64,000 nt of DNA from the NCBI RefSeq assembly GCF_900091725.1, contig NZ_FMBW01000012.1, forward strand, positions 62,001 through 126,000, written 5' to 3'. Below, one piece after another: positions 7,085-16,658 of this stretch. The notes under the pieces were generated by a model, which did not search any database, had not been told where the DNA came from, and saw only the letters and a program-made list of their open reading frames with translations. The translations under genes were made by a program, and so were the position numbers. Within the stretch, counting starts at the first letter, position 1; every line of letters begins with the position of its first letter. Source of the stretch: Streptomyces sp. DvalAA-43 (GTDB taxonomy: Bacteria > Actinomycetota > Actinomycetes > Streptomycetales > Streptomycetaceae).

Positions 7085-9730
7085 ATGGGGCTGGACGATG
7101 TCCTCGCGTATTTGACCTTCAGGGAACGCTTCGCCCGCAAGCGGGTGCGTTTCGAGCGCAGATCCGGTGCGCTCATCCTCCAGGTCGAGGGGTCGCCCGC
7201 CCCTGTCAGGCAGTGGCTCGGTGCCCTGCTCAGGAGCTATCGCGGCATCGTGCCGGTCAACAATCCGAGCGATGTCCCGGCAGGGCACGACGAAGAGGGC
7301 CTGGTCGTCGAGCAGTTGCAGGCGATGACCGAGGGATGCGGCTACGGCGGCCGAGTCGCCCACGGCCTCCCCATCGTCTTCCCGCGCTTCGCGGCCGCGC
7401 GCACGGCGCTCTACGAATGGCAGCCCGTCCCCACGCAGTCCCACCCGCGACAGATCGGCGACCTGAAGCGGCAGATCAGGGAGGCGATCACCGAGGAACG
7501 CCGACAGACCCTGCCCGAGCTGCGCCCCCGGCTGAATCCCCTCCTGGACGACCCGTACGTCAACGAGCGCATGGGCGGCGGACTCGTCGGCCTCATCCTG
7601 AAGGTGATCAACGCCTGCAGATTTCCGCACCACCGGACGGTCCGCTGGTACGGCACCCGGCGGTTTCCCCGGCAGCGCACCTTCGAGGCGGTCTGCGAGG
7701 AGCTGGAACGGCGGCGGAGCGAGCCCGCGGCGGCGAAGCAGCTCCTGCTGGTCGAGGCGCTGCTCGCCGACATCGACGCGCACTACGGTGTCCTGCGCCG
7801 GCTGAACAGGGCCCGCCGCCCCGTACTCCTGCTGCCCGACGTGGACACCGTGCCCGCCCGGCGGACCATCAGGGACCGGCTCATCGAGGCATACGACGGA
7901 GAGTCCCGCGCCCTGCGCGTGTACCCCGTGGTCATCACCACCTCGCAGCCCGGCGGGGCCCCGCCCACCTCGGGCGCGAAGCCTCCCGTGCCCGTGGACG
8001 GTCTCGCGGAGGCGATCGGCGGGCGCTTCGCCGAGCGGGCGCGCGTCGCGGAGGACCGCAGCCGCGGCCTCCCCACGCCGCTGCCCAGCCGTCTGATCCA
8101 GGTCGTCCTGGACGACGCCCCCGACCCGCGGCCCGGACTCCGGCCGGGCCGCCGCATCCTGGGGCCGGTGACCGCCGTGGTCACGGCGCTGGCGCTCGCC
8201 GCGGCCGGACTCGGCACCTACTACGGCTTCTTCCGCGAGCCGGAGAGCTGCGGGACCGGACTCCAGGTGCACGGCGCGGAGTGCCTGGGCGTCTCCGACG
8301 GCAGGGGCGTGTTCATGCCCGCCGTCAGAGGCATGTCCGAAGTGTTCGCACGTATCGCCGAACAGAACAAGGCGGTCGCCGGGGCGAAGCACGCGACCGT
8401 CGCCCTGTTGATCCCGATGGAGTCGGACAACCCGGCGGTCCAGCGCCAGATCCTCAGCGAGGTCCAGGGCGCCTATCTGGCGCAGGCGGCGGCGAACGGC
8501 GTGGACTCCTCGAAGCCGCCCATCCGCCTCGTCCTCGCGAACCCGGGCCAGGCATACGGGAAGTGGCGGGAGGCGGTCGATCAACTCCAGCGCCAGGAAC
8601 CCGACTTGAGAGTCGTCACCGGATTCAACCTCAGCCTGGCGAGCACCCGGGAGGCGCTCACGTACGTGACCAATACGCTGAAGCTCCCGGCCGTCGCGAG
8701 CGTGGTGACGGCCGACGACTTCTCCAACCCCGAGGACAAGGAGACCGTCCCCTTCCCCGGCCTCGCCAGAGCGGTCTCCACCACCAGGGAACAGGCCCGC
8801 GCGCTCCTCGCCTTCGACCCGGGCCTGGCCGGGGCGGAAACGGCACTGGTCGCCGACGACCGGCCGGGCGACGACTACAACCGCTCCTTGCGGGACGCCT
8901 TCGCCGAGGCCAGGGCGAAGAAGGGGCAGGGCGGAGTCCAGGACATGCGCTTCGAATCGCCGGGCGTCGAGGAGGCGGGCGTCACCCCGAACGAGTTCGA
9001 GGACTTCGCGGGAAACATCTGCCGCTCCAACGCCCACGTCATCTACTTCGCCGGCCGTGCCCTCCACCTGAAGCTCTTCGTCAGCAAACTGGCCACCACC
9101 TACTGCCGGGAGAAGAAGTCGTACACGGTGATCACCGGCTCCGACGCCACGACGCTCGACCAGCGCCTCGACGACCGCCACCGCGCCCTGCTCCGGGGCG
9201 ATCCGGGATCCGGGAAGCCGTCCGTCACCATTCGCTACGCCGCCCCGGCACACCCCGACGAGTGGAGCACCGAACTGCGGAGGTGGCAGCAGGACCCCAC
9301 GCACAAGGGGCAGTCCCCGCCGCTGTATCTCAGGGAGGCCCAGGACGCGATGGACACCCTGCGGCAGGGCATCACGGAACAGGGCGGCTCCATCGGTGAT
9401 GTGTACCTCGACGACGGACGCACCATCGTCACGTACGACGTCGTCCTGACCGCGTCCAGGGCGTTGGCGCGGGCGGTCCACACCAGTGGGGAGGAAGTGC
9501 CGTCCGCCGACCGGATCCGCAAGGACCTCGGGAAGCTGAACGCCGATCTCCGGGTGCGCGGGGCCAGCGGCTGGATATGCCTCACCAACGCGGGCAACCC
9601 GTACAACAAGGCCCTGTCCGTGGTCCATCTCGAACCCGGCTCGAAACGGCTGACGTTCGAGGGGGTGGCCTGGCCGACCGGGCGGGCCCCCGCACGGGAG
9701 GACGACTGCGTGATCCCGGCGCACCCGTAA
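7085..9730 (+). CDS. Single-pass membrane protein with extracellular periplasmic-binding-protein-like domain
   Basis: An 881-residue protein of unusual layout. Residues 1-355 form a soluble, Arg-rich domain of no family I recognise (it contains RQWLGALLRSYRGIVPVNNP and WYGTRRFPRQRTFEAVCEEL). One hydrophobic helix, about residues 357-382, follows. The remaining 500 residues resemble type 1 periplasmic-binding proteins of branched-chain amino acid ABC systems (HATVALLIPMESDNP, VVTGFNLSLASTREAL, HVIYFAGRALHLKLFV). The predicted topology is cytoplasmic N-terminus with outside ligand-binding domain, which suits a receptor more than a transporter subunit; no permease or ATPase lies nearby. ATG 7085 has GGGAG about eight bases upstream; an earlier ATG at 7022 adds 21 dissimilar residues. 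Ligand and output are unknown. Confidence 0.7.
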   Translation: MGLDDVLAYLTFRERFARKRVRFERRSGALILQVEGSPAPVRQWLGALLRSYRGIVPVNNPSDVPAGHDEEGLVVEQLQAMTEGCGYGGRVAHGLPIVFPRFAAARTALYEWQPVPTQSHPRQIGDLKRQIREAITEERRQTLPELRPRLNPLLDDPYVNERMGGGLVGLILKVINACRFPHHRTVRWYGTRRFPRQRTFEAVCEELERRRSEPAAAKQLLLVEALLADIDAHYGVLRRLNRARRPVLLLPDVDTVPARRTIRDRLIEAYDGESRALRVYPVVITTSQPGGAPPTSGAKPPVPVDGLAEAIGGRFAERARVAEDRSRGLPTPLPSRLIQVVLDDAPDPRPGLRPGRRILGPVTAVVTALALAAAGLGTYYGFFREPESCGTGLQVHGAECLGVSDGRGVFMPAVRGMSEVFARIAEQNKAVAGAKHATVALLIPMESDNPAVQRQILSEVQGAYLAQAAANGVDSSKPPIRLVLANPGQAYGKWREAVDQLQRQEPDLRVVTGFNLSLASTREALTYVTNTLKLPAVASVVTADDFSNPEDKETVPFPGLARAVSTTREQARALLAFDPGLAGAETALVADDRPGDDYNRSLRDAFAEARAKKGQGGVQDMRFESPGVEEAGVTPNEFEDFAGNICRSNAHVIYFAGRALHLKLFVSKLATTYCREKKSYTVITGSDATTLDQRLDDRHRALLRGDPGSGKPSVTIRYAAPAHPDEWSTELRRWQQDPTHKGQSPPLYLREAQDAMDTLRQGITEQGGSIGDVYLDDGRTIVTYDVVLTASRALARAVHTSGEEVPSADRIRKDLGKLNADLRVRGASGWICLTNAGNPYNKALSVVHLEPGSKRLTFEGVAWPTGRAPAREDDCVIPAHP

Positions 9731-9732
9731 GG

Positions 9733-9774
9733 CCGTTCGTCTGGGATCAGGCCGGGCCTCATCCAGACGAACGG
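9733..9774 (+). terminator. Hairpin terminator after the receptor-like gene
   Basis: A perfect 12-bp stem, CCGTTCGTCTGG with CCAGACGAACGG, separated by 18 bases, begins three bases after the stop codon. Confidence 0.7.
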
Positions 9775-9796
9775 ACCTGGCCGAGCGGCGGTACCG

Positions 9797-9836
9797 CCGT
9801 ACCGGCCCCGCCGGCGAACGGGAGGGGCCGGTACGG
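9797..9836 (-). terminator. Hairpin terminator for the EF-G paralogue
   Basis: A perfect 13-bp stem, CCGTACCGGCCCC with GGGGCCGGTACGG, around a 14-base loop, lies just beyond the minus-strand stop at 9840. With the preceding hairpin it separates two convergent genes. Confidence 0.7.
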
Positions 9837-9839
9837 TCG

Positions 9840-11942
9840 CTACCGGGCCGGGGAGACCGGGTCCGGCGCGGGGGCGTAGCCGGTGGGCCGGGTGGTGAAG
9901 GTGCCCCGGCCGTGGGTCCGGCTGCGCAGCCGGGTCGCGTAGCCGAACAGCTCCGCCAGCGGCACGGTCGCCGTGATCACCGCCGTGCCGGCCCGCGCGG
10001 TCGAGCCCGAGACCCGGCCGCGCCGTGCCGCCAGATCGCCGAGGACCCCGCCCACGGCGTCGTCGGGCACGGTGACGGTGACCTCCGCCACCGGTTCCAG
10101 CAGCACCATCGCGCTCGCGCGCAGCGCTTCACGGAGCGCGAACCGGGCGGCCGCGCGGAACGCCATCTCCGAGGAGTCCTTGGAGTGGGTGGCCCCGTCG
10201 GTCAGCGTGACCCGCACCCCGGTCACCGGGTGTCCGCCGAGGGGGCCCTCGGCCAGCGCGTCCCGGCAGCCGGCCTCCACCGCCCGGACGTACTCCTGCG
10301 GCACCCGTCCACCGACGACGGTCGAGCGGAACACGAAACCGGCATCGCCGCCGCTGCCAGTGCCGGTGTCGCCGGTGGCCTCCAACGGCTCGGTGTCGAG
10401 GACGACATGGGCGAACTGGCCCGCGCCGCCGTCCTGCTTCACATGCCGGTACACCAGCCCGGACACCCCGCGGGCGACCGTCTCCCGGTAGGCCACCTGC
10501 GGTCTGCCGACGCCGATGTCCAGCTCATGAGCGCGCCGGATCTTCTCCACCGCCACCTCCAGATGCAGTTCCCCCATTCCGGAAAGCACCGTCTGTCCGG
10601 TCTCGGGGTCGGTCCGGACCGTCAGCGAGGGGTCCTCCTCGACGAGCCGCGCCAGCGCCGTCACCAGCCGTTCGGTGTCGGTGCTCCGCCGGGCCTCGAC
10701 CGCCACGGAGACGACCGGATCGGCCGGGGCGGGCGGTTCGAGGACCAATGGAGCCGCGGGCGTGCACAGCGTGGCCCCGGCGCGGGCCGATTTCAGCCCG
10801 ATCACCGCGACGATGTCCCCGGCCACCGCCGTGTCCACGTCCGAGTGCCGGCCGGCCTGCACCCGCAGGATCCGCCCGATGCGTTCGCGGCGCCGCGCGC
10901 CCGCGTCCAGCACCGTGTCCCCCTTCCGGATGGTTCCCGAATAAACCCGCAGGCAGGTCAGCCGCCCCGTGGCCGTGGAGTTGACCTTGAACACCAGAGC
11001 GGCGAACGGCGCCGCCGGATCGGCGGGCCGCTCCTGCACCGCGTCGTCCAGCGTGCCGCGTACCGGTGGCACGTCCAGCGGCGAGGGCAGATAGGCCACG
11101 ACGGCGTCCAGCAGCGGCTCGATCCCGCGATTGCGGTAGGCGGAGCCGCACAGCACCACGACACCCTCACCGGTACGGGTCAGGTCGCGCAGCGCGGCCG
11201 TCAGCGTCGGCTCGGAGACCGTCGACCGCGCGCAGAACTCCTCCAGCGCTGCCGGATGGAGTTCCGCCACCGCTTCGTCGAGCAGCCGTCTGCGCCGCCG
11301 TGCCTCGTCACGCAGGCCGTCCGGCACCTCTTCCTCCTCGAACGTGTCGTGGCCGTCGGCCCAGACCAGCGCCCGCATGCGCAGCAGATCGACCACCCCG
11401 GTGAATCCTTCCTCGGCTCCGATCGGCAGCTGGACCACCAGCGGAACCGTGTGCAGCCGGTCCCTGATCGACGCGACGGCCGCGTCCAGATCGGCCCCGG
11501 CACGGTCCAGCTTGTTGACGAAAGCGATCCGCGGCACGCCGTGCCGGTCGGCCTGCCGCCACACCGATTCGCTCTGCGGTTCGACGCCCGCGACGGCGTC
11601 GAACACCGCGATCGCACCGTCGAGTACCCGGAGTGAACGCTCCACCTCGTCGGAGAAATCGACATGGCCCGGGGTGTCGATCAGGTTGATCCGGTGACCG
11701 TCCCAGGCACAGCTCACCGCGGCGGCGAAGATGGTGATCCCGCGGTCGCGTTCCTGCGGGTCGAAGTCGGTGACGGTGGTCCCGTCGTGGACCTCGCCCC
11801 GCTTGTGGACGGCGCCGGTGAGGTAGAGGATCCGCTCGGTGACGGTGGTCTTGCCCGCGTCGACATGGGCGAGGATGCCCAGATTGCGCACGTGGTTCAG
11901 CGGGTTGGTGGGTCGACGGTGCAGTTCGGTACGCACGGCCAT
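9840..11942 (-). CDS. Elongation factor G paralogue (translational GTPase)
   Basis: A 700-residue translation GTPase related to EF-G and to tetracycline-type ribosomal protection proteins. G1 is AHVDAGKTT, switch II is DTPGHVDF and G4 is NKLDR; domains II to V follow, ending in the beta-alpha fold around [20 protein letters not shown]. Streptomyces carry a housekeeping fusA in the str operon and one or more stand-alone paralogues like this one. It is not linked to ribosomal genes here, so it is the accessory copy. The ATG at 11942 is chosen because family homology starts there and CGAAAGG precedes it; a longer frame to 12041 adds 33 unrelated residues. A role in translocation, recycling or antibiotic protection is possible; sequence alone does not decide. 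Confidence 0.88.
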   Translation of the reverse strand: MAVRTELHRRPTNPLNHVRNLGILAHVDAGKTTVTERILYLTGAVHKRGEVHDGTTVTDFDPQERDRGITIFAAAVSCAWDGHRINLIDTPGHVDFSDEVERSLRVLDGAIAVFDAVAGVEPQSESVWRQADRHGVPRIAFVNKLDRAGADLDAAVASIRDRLHTVPLVVQLPIGAEEGFTGVVDLLRMRALVWADGHDTFEEEEVPDGLRDEARRRRRLLDEAVAELHPAALEEFCARSTVSEPTLTAALRDLTRTGEGVVVLCGSAYRNRGIEPLLDAVVAYLPSPLDVPPVRGTLDDAVQERPADPAAPFAALVFKVNSTATGRLTCLRVYSGTIRKGDTVLDAGARRRERIGRILRVQAGRHSDVDTAVAGDIVAVIGLKSARAGATLCTPAAPLVLEPPAPADPVVSVAVEARRSTDTERLVTALARLVEEDPSLTVRTDPETGQTVLSGMGELHLEVAVEKIRRAHELDIGVGRPQVAYRETVARGVSGLVYRHVKQDGGAGQFAHVVLDTEPLEATGDTGTGSGGDAGFVFRSTVVGGRVPQEYVRAVEAGCRDALAEGPLGGHPVTGVRVTLTDGATHSKDSSEMAFRAAARFALREALRASAMVLLEPVAEVTVTVPDDAVGGVLGDLAARRGRVSGSTARAGTAVITATVPLAELFGYATRLRSRTHGRGTFTTRPTGYAPAPDPVSPAR

Positions 11943-12471
11943 GGCCTTTCGGAATGATCCGGAACAGGAAGGCGCGCGATCTCCCGGACGGACCGGCCCG
12001 CGACCGGGCCCGGCGAAGACCTCCGAAGCGGTGCGTCGCACCGGCGTCGCTGCCGCCCGGCGGCTGTGCCGTCGGGCCGTGCGAGGTCAGTCGTCCGTCA
12101 CGGGGTCCGGTGCGGGCCGCGCAGCCCGCACCGGGCGCACGAAGACACCAGGAACACCTCGTACCGTGACCGGGGAACGACGACAGCGGCGCGGTGGCGC
12201 ACGGCTCGTCTCCCCTCACTCGTCACGGTGCGCGCCGCGGAACAGGCGCGGCGTGCGGTTCGTGGCGAGTGTAGTGATCCGGATTCCGGCGGGGAACCGG
12301 ATTTCCGGGCCGTCGCCGTAGGCGGGGCGGCCCGCATCGAACCCCCGTTCCTCCCGGCCGTGCACCGGCCCATCGAATCCCATGTACCGGGCCAGGGTGG
12401 GGCGTTGAAGGTGGCGGTGAATGATGAAACGATCCGGGAGACCGCAGGGGGCAAGGGAAGGAACCGCATCG
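11943..12471. other. Divergent intergenic region
   Basis: About 530 bases between the EF-G paralogue and the methyltransferase. No gene, repeat or clear operator was found; it should hold both promoters. Confidence 0.4.
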
Positions 12472-13104
12472 ATGGACGAGGGAGACGGCCGCGCCGCCGC
12501 CACGGTGTTCGACGCGCTGGGTGCCGACTACGAGCGGGCATTCGGCAGATCGGCTGCCCACCGGGCCTCACTCCACCGGCTGCTGGGCGATCTCGCGCCG
12601 CACAGCCGGATCCTGGACATCGGCAGCGGAACGGGGCGGCCGACCGCACTGACCCTGACCGGAGCCGGTCATGAGGTGCTGGGGGTCGATGTCTCGCCCG
12701 TCATGGTGGACCTTGCTGCCCGGAACGTTCCCGGCGCGTCCTTCCAATGCGCCGACATCCGCGAACTCCCTTTGGAGGACGGCGGTTTCGACGCGGTCTG
12801 CGCGTACTTCTCCTTGCTCCAGATGTCCCGTGAGGAGCAGTTCCGGCTCCTGCGCACATGCGCCCGGCTGCTGGTTCCCGGAGGCCATCTGGTCGTGGCG
12901 ACGGTGCCGCTGGACGTCGAGGACGTCGACGTCGTCTTCATGGGGCACCGGGTGCGGGCCACGAGCTTCGGCCCGGAGGAGTTCACCGAGCTGGTCACCG
13001 CGGCGGGCTTCTCGGTGCTGTGGGAGCAGAGCACCCTGTTCACCCCGGAGTGCGAAGCGGGGGTGGCCGAGCCCCAGTTGTTCCTGCACTGCCGACGGGC
13101 CTGA
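12472..13104 (+). CDS. Class I SAM-dependent methyltransferase
   Basis: A 210-residue methyltransferase with the standard Rossmann motifs: motif I ILDIGSGTGRPTAL, the acidic residue after strand 2 in VLGVDVSP, motif II around CADIREL, and motif IV or V in FDAVCAYFSLLQM and LVPGGHLVVATVP. It would transfer a methyl group from S-adenosylmethionine to a small molecule or protein; nothing identifies the acceptor. ATG 12472 has AAGGAA upstream and matches the usual beginning of the family (ATVFDALGADYERAFG). A longer frame from 12421 is less likely. It stands alone between divergent and convergent genes. Confidence 0.85.
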   Translation: MDEGDGRAAATVFDALGADYERAFGRSAAHRASLHRLLGDLAPHSRILDIGSGTGRPTALTLTGAGHEVLGVDVSPVMVDLAARNVPGASFQCADIRELPLEDGGFDAVCAYFSLLQMSREEQFRLLRTCARLLVPGGHLVVATVPLDVEDVDVVFMGHRVRATSFGPEEFTELVTAAGFSVLWEQSTLFTPECEAGVAEPQLFLHCRRA

Positions 13105-13131
13105 CACCCGGCCCCGGGTGCCGGGCCCGTC
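13094..13131 (+). terminator. Nested hairpin at the end of the methyltransferase gene
   Basis: GACGGGCC at 13094 pairs with GGCCCGTC at 13124, enclosing CACCCGG/CCGGGTG. The stop codon lies inside the structure. Confidence 0.6.
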
Positions 13132-13137
13132 GCTGCC

Positions 13138-13473
13138 TCAGCGCTCGGCCGGCAGCGGCTCCGGGCGGCGCGGGCGCCGGACCCCGGGACACCGCCGCAC
13201 CAGTGCGCCGGGACGCCGGCCGGCGCGCAGCGGATCCTTCCAGTTGCGCAGTGCCTGCCTGCCGCACCCGCGCCACTGCGCGGGCGAGACGGGCAGGGCC
13301 TGCCCGCCCCGTGTGGCCAGTGCGTTCACCGGAGTCATCGGGTCCGTCGCCATGGTCTTGGCGAACAGCACCCCGATCACCAACGGTGCCAGGGCCAGCG
13401 CCAGGGTCGTACCGGCCGAGGTGACGTGCTGCATACGGGGGCGGAGCGGTGCGTCAGGAAGCATGGTGGCCAT
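13138..13473 (-). CDS. Small putative membrane protein
   Basis: A 111-residue frame with one hydrophobic helix near residues 21-40 (TLALALAPLVIGVLFAKTMA), followed by an Arg- and Pro-rich tail. No family is recognised and the ribosome-binding site is weak for both the ATG at 13473 and the one at 13464. Codon bias and the clean transmembrane segment make a real gene plausible. Function unknown. Confidence 0.4.
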   Translation of the reverse strand: MATMLPDAPLRPRMQHVTSAGTTLALALAPLVIGVLFAKTMATDPMTPVNALATRGGQALPVSPAQWRGCGRQALRNWKDPLRAGRRPGALVRRCPGVRRPRRPEPLPAER

Positions 13474-13563
13474 TCGACCAGCGACCGTCGGTCGGCGGAT
13501 CGGCCCACGTACTCAGTCGGCCCGCCTCATGTACTCACGCCGGTGCGCGAGGCGCCGCCGCCC

Positions 13564-14445
13564 CTAAGCGGTGGTGCCGGGGCCGGAGTTCGCTCCCGAG
13601 GCCGCCTTGATGCCCTTCGTGATGTCGTCCATGACGGAGAGCGCGGGCGCCTTGGAGTCGATGTCGAAGCCGGACCGGACCACGATCAGCATGTCCTTGG
13701 CGTGGGGGGACGGAAAGGCCAGCGACTGGACGTACCCGTCGTCGCCGTTCTTCGTCACCACCTTCCAGCGCACCAGATAGCCCTGTTCACCGGCCACGGT
13801 GACCGGCCCGGACTTGAGTTCCTGGTGCGAGGTGATGCCGCCGTAGATCTTCTCGCCGTACGACTCCGTGGCATTGGCGGAGATGTCCTTCAGCGCCGTG
13901 GCCTTCGCCGTCGTGGTGTCGAGCTTCAGGCCCTTCGCGGGCATGGAGAACACCCCACCGCGCACGCACTTCTCGGACGTGTCGCCGGGACAGGGGTAGT
14001 CGCCCGTGGTCACGCCCGCGCCGGCGATCCCGGAGCTGCCCTGCCAGCCATCGGGCACCGGAAGGCTGATCCCGCTGGTCAGGTCCGTGGCATAGCCGTC
14101 CTCGGCCTGTGGCGTCTGCTGCTGGGGCCCCCTGTTCCCGCCGTCGCCCCCGCCCGATCCGCCAGGCCCGCGGCGGGGAGCGTCCGAGGGCGCGGTGGAC
14201 GGGGTCGTGGCCGCGTGCTCCTTCGTGTCGCCGGACTTGTCCGACAGCAGGAAGAGGCCGCCCCCGACGGCGGCGAGGATCACCACAGCGGCGGTGACCC
14301 CCACTCCGACACGGGTCCGGCGGCGCCGGACCACGGCGGGCGGCACACGGAGCTGGTCGGTCCACTGGTCGCCGTCCCACCAGCGCTCGTGGCGGGGGCC
14401 GATTCCTGTATACCCGGGGTCTGGGTGCCAGCCGGGCGGGCTCAT
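13564..14445 (-). CDS. DUF2510 membrane-anchored protein
   Basis: A 293-residue protein. Residues 1-35 are a DUF2510 module (PPGWHPDPG and RWWDGDQWTDQL), a small WW-like domain common in actinobacterial membrane proteins. A short basic stretch and one transmembrane helix (GVGVTAAVVILAAVGGGLFLL, here split by function not sequence) follow. After a Ser/Pro/Gly-rich linker comes a roughly 180-residue extracellular domain with two cysteines in the segment containing CPGDTSEKC. Start is taken at ATG 14445 because DUF2510 begins there; a frame to 14490 adds 15 residues. The role is unknown; it is not in an evident operon and is divergent from the enoyl-CoA hydratase gene. Confidence 0.75.
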   Translation of the reverse strand: MSPPGWHPDPGYTGIGPRHERWWDGDQWTDQLRVPPAVVRRRRTRVGVGVTAAVVILAAVGGGLFLLSDKSGDTKEHAATTPSTAPSDAPRRGPGGSGGGDGGNRGPQQQTPQAEDGYATDLTSGISLPVPDGWQGSSGIAGAGVTTGDYPCPGDTSEKCVRGGVFSMPAKGLKLDTTTAKATALKDISANATESYGEKIYGGITSHQELKSGPVTVAGEQGYLVRWKVVTKNGDDGYVQSLAFPSPHAKDMLIVVRSGFDIDSKAPALSVMDDITKGIKAASGANSGPGTTA

Positions 14446-14552
14446 CTGGGTCACGCGCCCCACCGTAGAACGGTTGCGTGAGAATCGCATGAATCAGCTC
14501 TGTCGGCGGGGTTCCCCGCCGTCCCGCGCAGTCCTCTGTGGGAGGCCGAACG

Positions 14553-15332
14553 ATGAGTGGACGACCAGCCGTACGGATCGAGCGCGAGGGCGCCGTGTTC
14601 ACGGTGATCCTGGACCGGCCCGAGGTCCGCAACGCCGTGGACGGACCGACAGCGATCCAACTGGCCGACGCCTTCCGTGAGTTCGACGCCGATCCGGACG
14701 CGTCCGTCGCCGTGCTGTGGGGCGAGGGCGGTACGTTCTGTGCGGGCGCCGATCTGAAGGGCATCGGTACGGAGCGGGGCAACAAGGTCCTGGCCGACGG
14801 CGACGGGCCGATGGGGCCGACCCGGATGCGGCTGAGCAAGCCCGTCATCGCGGCGGTCTCCGGTCATGCGGTGGCCGGGGGCCTGGAGCTGGCCCTCTGG
14901 TGCGACCTCCGGGTGGCCGAGGAGGACGCGGTGTTCGGGGTGTTCTGCCGCCGCTGGGGCGTGCCGCTGGTGGACGGCGGCACGGTACGGCTGCCGCGTC
15001 TGATCGGTGAGAGCCGGGCCATGGACATGATCCTCACCGGGCGGTCCGTACCCGCCGCCGAGGCGTACGCCATGGGGCTCGCCAACCGGATCGTCCCGCC
15101 GGGTGCGGCGCGCGGCGCGGCGGAGCGGCTGGCCCGGGAGATCGCCGCGTTCCCGCAGCTGTGCCTGCGCCACGACCGGCTGTCGGTGCGCGAGCAGCAC
15201 GGCCTGAGTGAACCGGAGGCGCTGGCGGCGGAGTTCCGGCACGGTCTGGTGCCGCTGACCGCGGGGGAGACCCGGGCCGGGGCCGAGCGGTTCGGGCGTG
15301 GTGCGGGCCGCCATGGATCCTTCGAGGAGTAG
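14553..15332 (+). CDS. Enoyl-CoA hydratase/isomerase (crotonase) family protein
   Basis: A 259-residue crotonase-fold enzyme acting on acyl-CoA thioesters. The first oxyanion-hole motif is FCAGADLKGIGT and the second is AVAGGLELALWCDLRVA, where GGLEL is typical. The glutamates expected in hydratases are not both clear: the position after the second loop reads FCRRWGVPLVDGGTVRLPRL, a variation seen in many Streptomyces paralogues. The reaction could therefore be hydration, isomerisation or hydrolysis. ATG 14553 is preceded by GGAGG eight bases earlier. It lies 94 bases before the S66 peptidase gene on the same strand, but no shared pathway is obvious. Confidence 0.88.
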   Translation: MSGRPAVRIEREGAVFTVILDRPEVRNAVDGPTAIQLADAFREFDADPDASVAVLWGEGGTFCAGADLKGIGTERGNKVLADGDGPMGPTRMRLSKPVIAAVSGHAVAGGLELALWCDLRVAEEDAVFGVFCRRWGVPLVDGGTVRLPRLIGESRAMDMILTGRSVPAAEAYAMGLANRIVPPGAARGAAERLAREIAAFPQLCLRHDRLSVREQHGLSEPEALAAEFRHGLVPLTAGETRAGAERFGRGAGRHGSFEE

Positions 15333-15425
15333 CCGGCGGACCGGTGGCAGGGGCCCCGGCCCCGCCGCCATCGGCCGGACGGGAAATCCGACGACGCGGC
15401 CTCGCGAGCCGCCTACGCTCATCGG

Positions 15426-16472
15426 ATGTCGACCAACCAGTACCCCGCCAAGCCCCGGCCCGGCGACCGCGTCGCCGTGCTGTCCCCCTCCTCCGGCCTC
15501 CCCGGACTCCTGCCCCTGCCCCATGAGCTGGGACTGCGCAGGCTCCGTGAGGAATTCGGGCTCGAACCCGTGGAGTACCCGACGACGCGGAAGATGGGCT
15601 CCACCCCTCAGGAGCGGGCCGCCGACATCCACGCGGCCTTCGCCGACCCCGACATCAAGGCCGTGATCTCCAGCATCGGCGGCGACGACCAGATCACCGT
15701 GCTGCCGCACCTGGACCGCGAACTGCTGCGCGCCCACCCCAAGCCCTTCTTCGGGTACAGCGACAACACCAATCTGCTGGTCTTCCTCGAGAACCTGGGC
15801 GTCGTCGGCTACCACGGCGGCACCGTGATGGTCGAGATGGGCCGTCCCGGCGCGATCCACCCGCTGACCGCCGAATCCCTGCGGGCCGCACTCTTCACGC
15901 ACGGTGCCTTCGAGCTGACCCCGTCCAAGGAGACCAACGGGGCGAACGGCCGGTGGGAGGAGCCGAGCACCTTCGAGACCGAACCCGAGATGCGGCCCTG
16001 CGGGGGCTGGATCTGGCACAACGCCGACGGCCGGACGGTGAAGGGCGCGAGCTGGGGCGGAAGCCTGGAGATCCTGGCCTGGATGCTGATGGCGGACCGC
16101 GAGATACGGCCGGTGGACAGTTACGCGGGACGGGTGCTGTTCCTCGAAACATGCGAGGAGATGCCTGCGGCGGAGGAGGTCTACCGCATTCTGCGGAACA
16201 TGGGGGAACGGGGTCTGCTCGCGCAGTTCCCGGCTCTCCTCATGGGCCGGGCCAAGAACTGGTCGTTCGAGAAGCCGCTCGGCGTCGAGGCGGGGGAGCG
16301 GTTCCGTGAGGAGCAACGGCAGGCGGTGCTACGGGCGTTGGGCGAGTACGCCCCCGACGCCATGGCCGTCCTCGATGTCGACCTCGGCCACACCGACCCC
16401 CAGCTGGTCATTCCGTACGGCGGACAGATCGAGGTGGACGGAGTGGGCCGCCGCATCGTCGTCACCTACTGA
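15426..16472 (+). CDS. S66-family peptidase (LD-carboxypeptidase/MccF-like)
   Basis: A 348-residue serine peptidase of family S66. The nucleophile lies in FFGYSDNTNL (Ser112) and the partners are Glu241 in FLETCEE and His322 in DLGHTDPQ, so the catalytic triad is intact. Members either trim the L-D bond in murein tetrapeptides in the cytoplasm or, as in MccF, cleave nucleotide-peptide antibiotics such as microcin C. The segment IGGDDQITVLPHLD is characteristic of the MccF-like branch. There is no signal peptide. Which activity it has cannot be decided here. A strong hairpin follows, so the transcript probably ends after this gene. Confidence 0.88.
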   Translation: MSTNQYPAKPRPGDRVAVLSPSSGLPGLLPLPHELGLRRLREEFGLEPVEYPTTRKMGSTPQERAADIHAAFADPDIKAVISSIGGDDQITVLPHLDRELLRAHPKPFFGYSDNTNLLVFLENLGVVGYHGGTVMVEMGRPGAIHPLTAESLRAALFTHGAFELTPSKETNGANGRWEEPSTFETEPEMRPCGGWIWHNADGRTVKGASWGGSLEILAWMLMADREIRPVDSYAGRVLFLETCEEMPAAEEVYRILRNMGERGLLAQFPALLMGRAKNWSFEKPLGVEAGERFREEQRQAVLRALGEYAPDAMAVLDVDLGHTDPQLVIPYGGQIEVDGVGRRIVVTY

Positions 16473-16490
16473 ACCGCGTAGGGGCGGGGA

Positions 16491-16533
16491 AGCGGGAGCG
16501 GGGGCGTACGCCCGAGCGGCGCCCGCTCCCGCT
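16491..16533 (+). terminator. Hairpin terminator after the S66 peptidase
   Basis: A 12-bp perfect stem, AGCGGGAGCGGG with CCCGCTCCCGCT, around a 19-base loop. Confidence 0.6.
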
Positions 16534-16564
16534 CCCGGGTGGACGCCCGAGCGGCCCCCGGTCT

Positions 16565-16577
16565 TTGGTCCGACCAT
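16565..16577 (+). promoter_or_regulatory. FadR-type operator upstream of the regulator gene
   Basis: TTGGTCCGACCAT contains the palindrome TGGTCCGACCA. It is one base different from the reverse complement of the site in front of lutA (17542-17554). Its position about 82 bases before the regulator start suggests autoregulation. FadR/LldR-type proteins are known to bind TGGT-N3-ACCA sites. Confidence 0.7.
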
Positions 16578-16658
16578 ACGTGGTGTGTGACATAGTTGAA
16601 GATCGGGCAGCAGAAGCGATGGCAACCGGACGATTCCGGCCGAGGCAGGGGGTGACGG

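Noticed and set aside
7031..9724. 897-codon minus-strand frame opposite the receptor-like gene
   Set aside because: No family likeness and the composition of a shadow frame; the plus strand has a transmembrane helix and a recognisable binding-protein fold.
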